In this document: piece by piece, positions 34,134 through 41,896 of the stretch | Numbering within the stretch: the stretch's first letter is position 1 | Layout: every line of letters starts with the position of its first letter | From: Streptomyces geranii | Lineage (GTDB): Bacteria; Actinomycetota; Actinomycetes; Streptomycetales; Streptomycetaceae | NCBI RefSeq assembly: GCF_002954775.1 | Contig: NZ_KZ672954.1 | Coordinates: 1 to 64,000, forward strand | DNA length: 64,000 nt | Direction of reading: 5' to 3' | Notes under the pieces: model-generated | What the model was told of the DNA's origin: nothing | What the model saw: the letters and a program-made list of their open reading frames with translations, nothing else | Databases searched by the model: none | Translations under genes and position numbers: made by a program

Positions 34134-34799
34134 CTACGCTGCACTCTCGGCTTTGGCGTCGCTGGATGCAGTCGCCGACGTCTCCGTAACGGGAGCAAGG
34201 CTTCGCTTCTTCCCCACCCCAGCAGCCTTGGCTTGGACGTACCAGCCGGCCTTGATTGCCCTCCGGGTCTTTTCCGTCAGCCAGGAACAATCGTCGGCCT
34301 CGTGCCTGTTCGTGTGCAACAGCGCCAGAAGCTCAAGGAGCCGATCAGCCCGGTTTAGGTAGTAGTCGGCTTGCTCAGACGCCACGGCACCTGTGCGATT
34401 TGCCCAGTACAGATCAACGTCGAACTTCTCGATGTCGCAGAAGTCCTTCCCGAAGATGCCGCCAACCTCCTCCTTCGTCCATTGTGTTTCGAAGCGCGCG
34501 ATGTCACTGGCGGTCTCCCCAATCTGCCGGGCCAGATCTTCCCGCGACATGTCCATGTTGAGTCCAGCGGCGATGAGTACGCCTTGCGCGCTCTCGATTT
34601 CTCGCGACATGGCTTGGAGGTATACGAGCATGCCTCGGATCCACGGCCTGGCCGTCGCTGCTGCACGGGCACGCTTCTGTGTCGTCAGTGCCTCACTGAG
34701 ATATGAGCCCAGGTTGTCGAGAGACCAAGAGATCGAGGCGTCCAGGGCACGCGGCACAACTGATGTCTCGTCATCGGAACTCGTGATAGTCGAAGTCAT
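34134..34799 (-). CDS. Prophage protein of unknown function
   Basis: The 221-residue protein is mostly helical, with ARPWIRGMLVYLQAMSREIESAQG, SREDLARQIGETASDIARFETQWTKEEVGGIFG and ADYYLNRADRLLELLALLHTNRHEADDCSWLTEKTRRAIKAGW. An Ala/Ser/Thr-rich tail follows. No family motif was recognised. It is the left-most prophage gene, next to the attachment site, where immunity or excision functions are often found, but no helix-turn-helix is evident. Confidence 0.6.
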   Translation of the reverse strand: MTSTITSSDDETSVVPRALDASISWSLDNLGSYLSEALTTQKRARAAATARPWIRGMLVYLQAMSREIESAQGVLIAAGLNMDMSREDLARQIGETASDIARFETQWTKEEVGGIFGKDFCDIEKFDVDLYWANRTGAVASEQADYYLNRADRLLELLALLHTNRHEADDCSWLTEKTRRAIKAGWYVQAKAAGVGKKRSLAPVTETSATASSDAKAESAA

Positions 34800-35209
34800 G
34801 TCCAGCCTCCGGGATATGCGACGTCGTGGAGACCAACGAGCAGAGCCCTGTCCTGCGGCGCTTGCTCACAAGATTCATCCAGACGCGGTAAAGGGTGGCT
34901 CCTGGCTTACGTGCTGACACGCAACTGCCCTTGCACGCTTGTCGGCGGCCATTGAGAATTCCCCACGTACGGCCCCTTGTGCCGTCACTCTCCGTCGACG
35001 TCCCGCGTGCTCGGGTTGCACGGTGTGGATCAGGCCAGGGGTGCTTTCCCGGCGGGGCCGATGTCGGCGCGGACTCATCGCTGTCGGCGGCAGTCCTGGG
35101 AAGACAACCCCGTCCCTGAGCCGTTGAATGCGATGGCACGGTCGATGTGTGGCATCCGGCGCGTGGCCGTCCAAGGCTTGTCCGAGCGAGGGAAAGGGGT
35201 GATCACGCG
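34800..35209. other. Intergenic region without a clear gene
   Basis: No frame in these 410 bases shows actinomycete-like coding bias on either strand. It separates the minus-strand unknown gene from the plus-strand quinone oxidoreductase and presumably carries both promoters. A GAGGGAAAGGGG run precedes the oxidoreductase start by about 10 bases. Confidence 0.45.
35160..35209. promoter_or_regulatory. Upstream region of the cargo oxidoreductase
   Basis: CGAGGGAAAGGGGTGATCACGCG directly precedes ATG 35210, with AAAGGG acting as the ribosome-binding site. TGATCA forms a short palindrome between it and the start codon. The strong site supports 35210 as start over the upstream alternative at 35147. 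Confidence 0.5.
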
Positions 35210-36127
35210 ATGAAGGCGGTGCGGTTCCACGAGTACGGCGGGATCGATGTGCTGCGGGTGGAGGAGGTGGAGCAGCCGACGCCCGGCCCCGGACAGGTGC
35301 TGGTCGAGGTCCGCGCGGCCGGGATCCAGCCCGGCGAGGTGATGATCCGCAAGGGTGCGCGGCACGGACGCTGGCCGGCCACGTTCCCCTCCGGGCAGGG
35401 CAGTGATCTGGCCGGTGTCGTGGTGGAGGTCGGCCCGCAGGTGCGCGGCTTCGCGGTGGGCGATGAGGTCTTGGGCTTCACCCATGGCAGGGCGAGCCAT
35501 GCGGAGTTCGTCGTGGTCGACGACGTGGATGTGGTCTCGCGTCCACAGGGGCTGTCCTGGGACGTGGCCGGGTCGTTGTACGTGGCCGGCACGACCGCGT
35601 ACGCCTGCGTGTTCGCGGTGGATCCCGGGCCGGCGGACACGGTAGTGGTGTCCGGTGCGGCGGGCGGCGTCGGGTCTCTTGCCGTGCAGCTCGCTCGGCG
35701 GCGCGGCGCCGCGGTGATCGGGCTGGCGAGCGAAGGGAACCATGCCTGGTTGAAGGAGCGCGGTGTCGTCCCGGTCGCATACGGGGAGGGCGTGGCCGAA
35801 CGGATCCGGGAGGCTTCCGGCGGGAACGTCGACGCGTTCATCGATACGTTCGGCGACGGCTACGTGGACCTGGCGGTGGAGTTGGGTGTGCGGCCCGAGC
35901 GGATCAACACGATCCGCGATTGGCAGGCCGCGGCCAGGGTCGGGGCGCAAACCTACGGAGAAGGTGCGGCGGCGTGCGCGGTCGTGCTCGGCGAGCTGGC
36001 CCGGCTTGCCACGCGCGGGGAGCTGGAGGTGCTGATCGCCCGCACCTACCCGCTGGAGCGGGTGCGTGACGCGTTCCACGAGCTGGAACGGGGGCACACC
36101 CACGGCAAGATCGTGCTCCGTCCATAG
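35210..36127 (+). CDS. Zinc-independent quinone oxidoreductase (MDR family)
   Basis: The 305-residue protein from ATG 35210 has the QOR layout: MKAVRFHEYGGIDVLRVEEV, a GroES-like N-domain with GQGSDLAGVVVEVGPQVRGFAVGDEVLGF, then a Rossmann domain VVVSGAAGGVGSLAVQLARRRGAAVIGLAS with an NADP-type glycine motif. It lacks the zinc-ligand cysteines of alcohol dehydrogenases. It reduces quinones or enones with NADPH. Alone on the plus strand inside the prophage, it is best seen as cargo. Confidence 0.8.
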   Translation: MKAVRFHEYGGIDVLRVEEVEQPTPGPGQVLVEVRAAGIQPGEVMIRKGARHGRWPATFPSGQGSDLAGVVVEVGPQVRGFAVGDEVLGFTHGRASHAEFVVVDDVDVVSRPQGLSWDVAGSLYVAGTTAYACVFAVDPGPADTVVVSGAAGGVGSLAVQLARRRGAAVIGLASEGNHAWLKERGVVPVAYGEGVAERIREASGGNVDAFIDTFGDGYVDLAVELGVRPERINTIRDWQAAARVGAQTYGEGAAACAVVLGELARLATRGELEVLIARTYPLERVRDAFHELERGHTHGKIVLRP

Positions 36128-36179
36128 CCCCGGCCGGCCGAGGCGACCGTCGAGCTGGCACCCCGGAACATCAACGCGG

Positions 36180-36249
36180 TGTCACCGTTGGCGGCCAGAT
36201 GCCCCCCGTCAAGTGGCCGCCAGCGGGGAAACACAACTGGCCACTGACA
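36180..36249. repeat. 70-bp element with TGTCA/TGACA ends, IS21-end-like
   Basis: The segment begins TGTCACCGTTGGCGGCCA and ends CAACTGGCCACTGACA. Internal TGGCGGCCA, TGGCCGCCA and TGGCCA motifs resemble the multiple short repeats at ends of IS21-family elements. There is no transposase nearby, so it may be a solo end or a small non-autonomous element. Confidence 0.35.
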
Positions 36250-36365
36250 CACGCTGAAGAGAATGACGCGGGTGCTGCTCCCCAGAGGGGCGGTCCATGA
36301 GCCCATCGCCCTACTCGTGAAGCCGCCACCGTTCTCCTGCTCCTCCATCGGTTCCAAGCCCAGGT

Positions 36366-36391
36366 GGGAGCGCGGCGCGGGCCGCGCTCCC
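36366..36391 (-). terminator. Terminator of the left early operon
   Basis: GGGAGCGCGGC (36366-36376) pairs with GCCGCGCTCCC (36381-36391) over loop GCGG. It lies about 20 bases after the stop of the minus-strand gene at 36410. Confidence 0.65.
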
Positions 36392-36409
36392 AGGTCGAGC
36401 CGTACGTGG

Positions 36410-37276
36410 TCAGGTGGAGCTAGCCTTCGGGCGGCGCTTGGGGGTGCGGCTGCGGGGACGCGGTTTCGTGGTGGAGCTGGTCTCGGATGCGGGTTGGGCA
36501 TCCGCTTCGCCGCTGATCTCGCCGGAGGGCTTCGACTCCGAGGCGGCGTCGGGATCGGCGCTTGAGGGCTGCGCGACTTCCGGTTGAGGTTCGGGCTCTT
36601 CGACGGGTGCCGGGGCTCCCTCCTGGGCCTCGTCAGCAGCGGCGCTTTCGGGCTGCTGGTCACCTTCAGGCGCCGAGGTTGGATCGGACTCGATCTCCGG
36701 GTCACTGTCGCCGACGGGGCCAGGTTCGGTGTCGGTCGCGGGCTCGGGGTCTTCAACGACGTTGGACGGCGTCGCGTGGGCTTCGGGGCCACAGTCGCGA
36801 AGCGAGGTGCCCGTGGCCAGCGGGGCCTCATCCATCACTTGCGTGAGTGCACTGTCGAACAGATCTATCCATGGCCGGTGGCCGACGTAGCGGGGTTTGT
36901 AGTCGAAGGCGGGGAGGAGGTCGTCTTCGAGGGTGCGCAGGATGATGAGTTCCGGATCTTCGTCGGCTTCGGTGACGAGGGTGGTCGCCTTGTTGTAGCG
37001 GTGACCTTCAGGGAGGCGTGCAGCGACTTGCGCTTCATAGAGGGCGTGGTCGGCAAGGGCGGCGCTGTCGAGGAGCGGGGGTGCGGCGCTGCCGGTGATC
37101 CAGAGTTGGACGGTGGTTCCGCCGAAGATGGGGCGGAAGCTGATGCCTCGTCCGTCGCTGTAGATGAGGTGGGCTGCGCCGTCGGCGGGTGCTTCGGCGT
37201 CGATCGCCCAGTCTCCGCCGAGGCTTTGGGCGAGGTGGGCCGCAGCTTCTCGAACTGCGGCATCGGTGATGAGCAT
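36410..37276 (-). CDS. Prophage protein with globular N-domain and acidic disordered tail
   Basis: The 288-residue protein has residues 1-140 globular (GGDWAIDAEAPADGAAHLIYSDGRGISFRPIFGGTTVQLWITG, HRYNKATTLVTEADEDPELIILRTLEDDLLPAF). About 110 residues rich in Glu, Pro, Asp, Ala and Ser follow, then a basic Arg/Lys end (RPRSRTPKRRPK). Similar phage proteins exist but no role is known; the charge pattern could suit a DNA mimic or linker. It is last in the operon from the promoter repeat at 37779 and uses the shared leader at 37283-37296. Confidence 0.65.
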   Translation of the reverse strand: MLITDAAVREAAAHLAQSLGGDWAIDAEAPADGAAHLIYSDGRGISFRPIFGGTTVQLWITGSAAPPLLDSAALADHALYEAQVAARLPEGHRYNKATTLVTEADEDPELIILRTLEDDLLPAFDYKPRYVGHRPWIDLFDSALTQVMDEAPLATGTSLRDCGPEAHATPSNVVEDPEPATDTEPGPVGDSDPEIESDPTSAPEGDQQPESAAADEAQEGAPAPVEEPEPQPEVAQPSSADPDAASESKPSGEISGEADAQPASETSSTTKPRPRSRTPKRRPKASST

Positions 37277-37282
37277 GTGTGG

Positions 37283-37296
37283 TTCTCCAAGAGGTC
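37283..37296 (-). promoter_or_regulatory. Shared phage leader/RBS, copy 1
   Basis: Minus strand GACCTCTTGGAGAA; the GGAG lies 8 bases before ATG 37276. It is one of six gene-linked copies of this extended ribosome-binding site in the prophage. Confidence 0.7.
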
Positions 37297-37345
37297 TGCG
37301 GGTGAACCGGCAGGTCCGCCCCCTACAGGGACGGGCCGAGTACGG

Positions 37346-37534
37346 CTATGCGGGGCGCACTTCGTCGCCGTCGTCGAGGAGCATCGAAAGGCTGGAGCCG
37401 CCGTCCCAACTGACGGAGAGGATGGAGAGGCTGGCATCGAACCGGTGGACGGTGCCTTCGTCGCCGGGTTTGAGTTCGGTGTGCGAGTCGGTGGTGTGCA
37501 CGAGGGCGATGCGGTCGCCCTTCTTGTAGGTCAT
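37346..37534 (-). CDS. DUF4314-type small protein
   Basis: The 62-residue protein reads MTYKKGDRIALVHTTDSHTE, LKPGDEGTVHRFD and LSVSWDGGSSLSMLLDDGDEVRPA, matching the DUF4314 pattern (GDR-hydrophobic-V, L-PGDEGTV, W-DG). This is an SH3-like beta-barrel of unknown function, common in actinophages and plasmids. It lies between the Cys-rich protein and the acidic-tail gene in the first early operon. Confidence 0.75.
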   Translation of the reverse strand: MTYKKGDRIALVHTTDSHTELKPGDEGTVHRFDASLSILSVSWDGGSSLSMLLDDGDEVRPA

Positions 37535-37620
37535 CTGCGCTCCAGTTGTGATGTGTTTTGGAAGTCGTGGTGGGCCGCCACCACGACCCCGCCGATTGAC
37601 GAGGCCGTGGTGGCCGACTG

Positions 37621-37761
37621 CTAGGCGTCGTGGTCGCATACCTCGGTGGGGCAGGCTCCGCAGTCGAAGCAGTGGTCGCATGCACAGGCCTCGCAGCCCG
37701 GCTCCTGGCACCGGACGTCGTGGCTGCGGCAGTACGGGAATGTGAACGGCGGCTCTTCCAT
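37621..37761 (-). CDS. 46-residue Cys-rich prophage protein
   Basis: The short gene from ATG 37761 (AGGGGAGGGGAG just upstream) reads MEEPPFTFPYCRSHDVRC, then QEPGCEACACDHCFDCGACP and TEVCDHDA: nine cysteines and three histidines in 46 residues. The spacing suits two zinc or iron-sulphur sites. It is the first gene after the promoter repeat at 37779-37800. No known family was recognised; it could be a zinc-binding anti-host or regulatory peptide. Confidence 0.6.
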   Translation of the reverse strand: MEEPPFTFPYCRSHDVRCQEPGCEACACDHCFDCGACPTEVCDHDA

Positions 37762-37778
37762 GACTCCCCTCCCCTTAT

Positions 37779-37800
37779 GGTTCTATTCTATATGCATTTA
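37779..37800 (-). promoter_or_regulatory. Phage promoter repeat P1
   Basis: On the minus strand TTGAAC, 17 bases, TAGAAT, with the -10 inside AATGCATATAGAATAGAACC. It drives the Cys-rich, DUF4314 and acidic-tail genes. The last coding base of the preceding operon is only about 40 bases upstream. Confidence 0.75.
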
Positions 37801-37838
37801 GGGGGGAGTTCAAGATCGGATAAGGCAATTTCCGCAGG

Positions 37839-38897
37839 TCAGGCCGCTACATTGCGCACCAGGGCTTGGACCTTCCGGATGGCCGCGAGGAAGACAGCCT
37901 GCGAGTGCAGTCGATCGCGCCGTTCCAGGGACTCCAGTGCCTCCCTGGCGGCCCTGGCGGGCACGTTGCCTTCGTGCAGGATGTCGCCGCACCCGATGAG
38001 TACGTGCGGGCCGAGGTCCCAGAGGATCGCGTTGACGGCCGCGCCCGCCGCCGCAAGGGGGTCGATGTCCGTCAGCGACCACCCGAACTGGTGCGGGTCG
38101 ATGCCGCGTTCGCGCATGACCTGTACGGCTGCGCGGTACATGCCACCGGTCCCGCCCGCAGGCTCGTCGAACTTCATGCCCTGCTCAAGCGGCATGTCGT
38201 CGAGCAGCATCCTGTCCATCAGGTAGGCGACGTCCGGCGGCGTGTGTATCTCCGCGAGTGCGTCGTGAGCGCCTTTGGATCGCATGACGGCAAGCAGGGT
38301 TCCGATCACGTCGGTGGTGGAGCGGAGATCGGGGTCATCGCTTGTGGTCAGGTGCAGGAGCCCGTTGGTGAGCGCGGCCTCGACGACGGCTCGTACGGCA
38401 GCGGCTCGCCGAGCGTCGGGCTTCTCGTCGTCGACCCACTTGTGCAAGGGCGTGGCCCGGTCGATGAGGTCGGGTCGCATGATCCACATGCGAGCCCAGC
38501 ACTCGCGGAAGGCGGCCAGCAGCTCGGTGTCGTCGAGACTGAGCCACCAGTCGGCGGCGAGGTACGCGTCCGGGCCGCGCAGGGGCCATAGGGCGAGCGC
38601 GGCGACCGCACCAATGGGGATTTCGATGCTGTTCCCCCCGTGCGCCTGGTGCCAGGCGTAGCTGACGGCTTCCGCCAGCTCGAAGGCGTGGGCGTGCGGG
38701 TTCCTCTGTGACGGGCGGTAGTGGCCCAGCGTGCGCTTGACGGCAGCGAGCGCGGGGCGGGGCTGGGTGGCGATTGTGACGGGTTGGGGCGCTGGCGGCA
38801 GATCGGTGAGGAATCTGCGGGGCGGTGCCGCGGGGGCGGCTGGGGCGCGCTGCTCCTCAGGCTCGCTGGCGTCGGCGAACAGGTCGAGTTGGCTCAT
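37839..38897 (-). CDS. N-6 DNA methylase-like protein lacking NPPY
   Basis: The 352-residue protein from ATG 38897 (GGAGACCGC upstream) has a type I-like methylase core with MKFDEPAGGTGGMYRAAVQVM as the SAM-binding motif I. SWSLTDID-type acidic loop and helices follow. After VLIGCGDILHEG, where the catalytic NPPF/Y motif should stand, the protein ends within about 45 residues with none. It may therefore bind DNA and SAM without methylating, or need a partner. It is last in the P2 operon. Confidence 0.65.
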   Translation of the reverse strand: MSQLDLFADASEPEEQRAPAAPAAPPRRFLTDLPPAPQPVTIATQPRPALAAVKRTLGHYRPSQRNPHAHAFELAEAVSYAWHQAHGGNSIEIPIGAVAALALWPLRGPDAYLAADWWLSLDDTELLAAFRECWARMWIMRPDLIDRATPLHKWVDDEKPDARRAAAVRAVVEAALTNGLLHLTTSDDPDLRSTTDVIGTLLAVMRSKGAHDALAEIHTPPDVAYLMDRMLLDDMPLEQGMKFDEPAGGTGGMYRAAVQVMRERGIDPHQFGWSLTDIDPLAAAGAAVNAILWDLGPHVLIGCGDILHEGNVPARAAREALESLERRDRLHSQAVFLAAIRKVQALVRNVAA

Positions 38898-38979
38898 GCG
38901 GTCTCCTGGATTCGATTCGATCGAGGCGTCCCGTGGCGGCCTGCGGGCCGCCACGGGGTGAAGGTCAGCGCGCTGCGCG

Positions 38980-39564
38980 CTACATGCGCCGGAGCGTGGC
39001 GGCGGGGTCTTCGGTGTGACCCGTCGCCGAGTGCGCGGCGTGCCGCAACAGCTCGGTCAGTTCCTCGGTGGTGACCTGGGCGAGCAGGTCCGTGAGGCTG
39101 AGGTGACGTTGATCAGCGCGGCGGTAGGGGTATCCGAGAGCCAGGGTGAGCACGATGCCGGAGACGAACTGGTCCGTGCATTCACCGCAGAGGCCGAGCT
39201 GACGGCCGATGCTGTGGACAGCACCGGCGTCGGCGAGGAGAGCCGACTTCGGTATGGCCTCGTGGGCAAGCCTGGCTGATTCCTGCTCCCGCTGTACGAA
39301 CGCCTCCCAGTTCAGGCGGGCGTCGGCTTCTCGGCCCTCAGCCTTGAGAGCGGCACTCGCGAGGGTGGCCTCGAAGCGGGTGGTCGAGAGGGACCGCAGG
39401 ACGTACTGATCGGGCGTGAGTCCGATGTGGGCCACGGCAGGGTTGCGGGATTCACCGCTGAAGAGGTGAAGGGTGACCAGTAGCGCGGCCTCGACCGTGG
39501 TGGGACGGAGGCTCAAGCGACTCACGACGCTCGCGCACAGGTCCTTCAACATGTCGGGGTTCAT
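38980..39564 (-). CDS. Prophage protein of unknown function
   Basis: The 194-residue helical protein from ATG 39564 (GGAGAATGAC upstream) contains LRPTTVEAALLVTLHLFSGESRNPAVAHIGLTPDQYVLRSL and LGLCGECTDQFVSGIVLTLALGYPYRRADQRHLSLTDLLAQVTTEELTELL. No family motif or membrane segment is evident. It belongs to the P2 operon between the methylase-like gene and two small genes. Confidence 0.6.
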   Translation of the reverse strand: MNPDMLKDLCASVVSRLSLRPTTVEAALLVTLHLFSGESRNPAVAHIGLTPDQYVLRSLSTTRFEATLASAALKAEGREADARLNWEAFVQREQESARLAHEAIPKSALLADAGAVHSIGRQLGLCGECTDQFVSGIVLTLALGYPYRRADQRHLSLTDLLAQVTTEELTELLRHAAHSATGHTEDPAATLRRM

Positions 39565-39581
39565 GTCATTCTCCAATGGGG

Positions 39582-39866
39582 TTAGTTGGGCCGCTGGTTG
39601 GCGGCGAGGTACGCCTCTGCGGTGGCATGGCGTGCCGGGTTGGTGACGAGCTCTTCGGCCCACTTCCGGCCAGCAATCTCTGCGGCAACGTCTTGGTCGG
39701 GCGCGGCAACGACATAGGCATGACGGCCAGATGCCTCCAGTTCGGCGCACCGTTTGCCGTGGGCGGCGTCGTCACTGGGAGGAGGCTGGACACCGGTGAT
39801 CGTCATCTCTACGGGGGTCGGTTCGTGGTAGATGTCCCACCACTGCGGGCCGGGTGGACTGGTCAC
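39582..39866 (-). CDS. Small prophage protein
   Basis: The 94-residue protein from GTG 39866 has AAGGAG four bases before the start. It reads PQWWDIYHEPTPVEMTITGVQPPP, then GRHAYVVAAPDQDVAAEIAGRKWAEELVTNPARHATAEAYLA. The second part looks like a compact helix-strand unit. Function unknown. It lies 17 bases before the next gene of the P2 operon. The much longer open frame extending to 40820 is a shadow. Confidence 0.6.
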   Translation of the reverse strand: MTSPPGPQWWDIYHEPTPVEMTITGVQPPPSDDAAHGKRCAELEASGRHAYVVAAPDQDVAAEIAGRKWAEELVTNPARHATAEAYLAANQRPN

Positions 39867-39904
39867 GGCTCTCCTTCGGGGTACGGCGGGGGCCAACAGG
39901 CCTG

Positions 39905-40252
39905 TCATGCCTGGGGGTTCGGGGTGGGATAGCGCGCATGGACTTCCGCCATCACTCCGGCGATGTAGTTCATGAGGGTTCGGATCTGCTTCCTGTCGCC
40001 GCCCAGGAACAGGGCCAGGTCGAAGACCTCGGAGGCGGCGGTGTAGTCGAGGAGCTGCCGGTACTGCTCGACGGTGAGGGTGATCAGCTGCTCCGGGCGC
40101 AGCGCCCAGGCGGCGACGGCGGCATTTTCGGCGAGGCGCAGGGCAGCGCGCAGCGTCTCGTCGTCCGGCGAGCGGGTTATGAGGATCAGGAACATGGCGC
40201 CGAAGTGGTGTTCGGGCGTGTTGAACGTCGGTATCGAGGGGCGGGCGGACAT
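39905..40252 (-). CDS. Prophage protein of unknown function, first gene of P2 operon
   Basis: The 115-residue protein from ATG 40252 has GGAGGTACCC just upstream. It contains HFGAMFLILITRSPDDETLRAALRLAENAAVAAWALRPEQLITLTVEQYRQLLDY and ALFLGGDRKQIRTLMNYIAGVMAEVHARYP. It is largely helical without a known motif. It is the first gene after promoter repeat P2 (40289-40310). Confidence 0.6.
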   Translation of the reverse strand: MSARPSIPTFNTPEHHFGAMFLILITRSPDDETLRAALRLAENAAVAAWALRPEQLITLTVEQYRQLLDYTAASEVFDLALFLGGDRKQIRTLMNYIAGVMAEVHARYPTPNPQA

Positions 40253-40288
40253 GGGTACCTCCGGTTGGGATACGAGCCGCCCTCGAAT

Positions 40289-40310
40289 GCTTCTTTTCTA
40301 TATGCATCGA
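40289..40310 (-). promoter_or_regulatory. Phage promoter repeat P2
   Basis: Minus strand reads TCGATGCATATAGAAAAGAAGC. This is the weakest of the five early copies: the -10 is TAGAAA and the -35 is GC-rich. It precedes the operon running from 40252 to 37839. Confidence 0.65.
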
Positions 40311-40351
40311 GGGGAGGGGGCGGCTATTTCTCGGACAGACAAGGGGGAAGG

Positions 40352-41425
40352 TCAGGCCTGAACGATGTCCACGACGAGCGCGGTGGCGTTGTCGGCGAAC
40401 TCGTCCGCACCGGCGGCCATCGCGTCTTCGACGACCAAGGCTGCGGCGTCCTTCGCGTCGTCGGCGAGGTCGAGGATTCCGCCGACGTCTTGACCTCGTG
40501 CTTCGAGCGGCGCGTACGCACCGTCGGTGCACAACAGCAGTCGGCGTGTGTGACCTCTCTCGGTGGTGGCCGTGCCGATGTCGCCGTTCATCAGGCAGGA
40601 GGTGACGAAGTTCCGGTCGTACGGCCCGGCGGTGCGCCCTCGGCTGCGTAGGTCTTGGGCGTAATTGTGATCGTGGGTGAGGGGTTGGGATATGCCGATC
40701 GGGGCCAGTCGGTACGCCCGCGCGTCGCCGCACCAGGCGACGCGGATGAGGGGCGACCGATGGTCGGCCACGGCAACGACAGCGACGGCGCTCGGGTCGG
40801 TGCGGGGGTCGAAGTCCCACCGCAGTTCGTTGCGGGCCTGCACTCGCGCCGCCGCGAGGGCGCGGGCGGGGCTACCGTGCCGGGCCGCCTCCCTGGCGAT
40901 GACGTGTGCGAACCTTTGGGCGAAGCGGCGGACTTGGGGCCTGTCGCCGATTCCGTCGAGGACGGCGAAGGCCCACCGGCCGGTGTTCCTGTTCCGCTTG
41001 ATCGCGTAAGCGTCGCACTGATAGCTCCGGCCGCCGCAGTGCTGGACCGCGCTCACCTTGAAGCCGATGGTCGTCGTCGCCCCGGAGAGCAGACCTGCTG
41101 CACGCTGGATTGCCTCGGCGCTGAGTTCGGGCAGGGGCGTGAGGTCGCCGGCGCGGTTGGTCGCGCCGGTGATCACGACGGGGCCTCGCAGGAGGGGCGG
41201 TCGGCTTCCCCCGGTGATGCTCATCCACGCCTGCCGGGCGACGTCGTTCACCGACTCGGTGCCGTGTCCGGCATGGACGACTGCCCGGCGGCCAAGCCGG
41301 TGCGCATGAGGGGCTTGGATGTAGAAGCCGATGCCGTGAAGCTGATCGGCACGCCGCGAGTCGAGCAGTAGTTCTTCGACTTCGCCGTTCGAGGAGACCA
41401 ACAGAGCGGGCGTTGTGGCGATCAT
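40352..41425 (-). CDS. PP2C-like protein phosphatase of the prophage
   Basis: The 357-residue protein shows PP2C motifs in its second half: WAFAVLDGIGDRP (motif with D-G metal ligand), VAWCGDARAYRL, LLLCTDGAYAPL and ADNATALVVDIVQA. The N-terminal 120 residues are of unknown type. PP2C phosphatases remove phosphate from Ser/Thr; in a phage it might counter host kinase signalling. The middle DG is in a somewhat unusual context (DGIGD and not DGMGG), so activity is likely but not certain. Its ATG overlaps the stop of the gene upstream. Confidence 0.7.
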   Translation of the reverse strand: MIATTPALLVSSNGEVEELLLDSRRADQLHGIGFYIQAPHAHRLGRRAVVHAGHGTESVNDVARQAWMSITGGSRPPLLRGPVVITGATNRAGDLTPLPELSAEAIQRAAGLLSGATTTIGFKVSAVQHCGGRSYQCDAYAIKRNRNTGRWAFAVLDGIGDRPQVRRFAQRFAHVIAREAARHGSPARALAAARVQARNELRWDFDPRTDPSAVAVVAVADHRSPLIRVAWCGDARAYRLAPIGISQPLTHDHNYAQDLRSRGRTAGPYDRNFVTSCLMNGDIGTATTERGHTRRLLLCTDGAYAPLEARGQDVGGILDLADDAKDAAALVVEDAMAAGADEFADNATALVVDIVQA

Positions 41426-41823
41426 CTGAGGGGTCCAATCGTGCGAGGGGGGAGACCCCGGGGGTTGACAGGAAGGGGAACTGCGATGTCACGCGGGTCG
41501 GGCAGCGGGTGAACGTAGTAGTAGCCGGGCGGATGTGCCTTCAGATCAGCGAGCTGAGCGAGGAGGGACACGTCGGCGGTGAGCCTGTCCCAGACGGGGT
41601 CCGGCTGCTTGAGCAGGTCATATCGAAGAAGGAGGCGCCCGCCGGTGCCGTGCAGGAGCCGCAGGTCGTAGCCGAGATCTCGACGGGTGGCAACGAGTGT
41701 GCCGATGCGGGGCTCGATCTTGATCGCCTCCAAGCGGATGCGTCGGAGCAGCGCGAGTGCAAGGCGGCGAGTAGCCGCGCACACTTGCTGATCTGCGGGT
41801 GGACAGGGGTCTGGAATTCTCAC
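41422..41823 (-). CDS. Prophage protein of unknown function
   Basis: The 133-residue protein from GTG 41823 (AAGGAG six bases upstream) contains VCAATRRLALALLRRIRLEAIKIEPRIGTLVATRRDLGYDLRLLHGTGGRLLLRYDLLKQPDPVWDRL and ends in a Pro-rich tail. Its stop overlaps the PP2C start as ATGA, so the two are cotranslated. A PP2C partner or substrate is a possible role. Confidence 0.55.
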   Translation of the reverse strand: MRIPDPCPPADQQVCAATRRLALALLRRIRLEAIKIEPRIGTLVATRRDLGYDLRLLHGTGGRLLLRYDLLKQPDPVWDRLTADVSLLAQLADLKAHPPGYYYVHPLPDPRDIAVPLPVNPRGLPPRTIGPLR

Positions 41824-41896
41824 GTATGGCTCCTTGGCGTAGGTCCGCCCGGCGGCCGGGATGTGCTGATCACCGGCCGCCGGCGAAATCGTTGGG

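Noticed and set aside
34771..35174. Two minus-strand frames left of the oxidoreductase
   Set aside because: Composition is unlike coding sequence here and no start signal fits.
36046..36831. A 261-residue minus-strand frame right of the oxidoreductase
   Set aside because: Pro/Arg/Ser-rich shadow of the acidic-tail gene; it also crosses the terminator at 36366.
39582..40820. A 412-residue minus-strand frame
   Set aside because: The part above 39866 is Arg/His/Pro-rich shadow of the neighbouring gene and the PP2C gene; only the last 94 codons with their own ribosome-binding site are kept.
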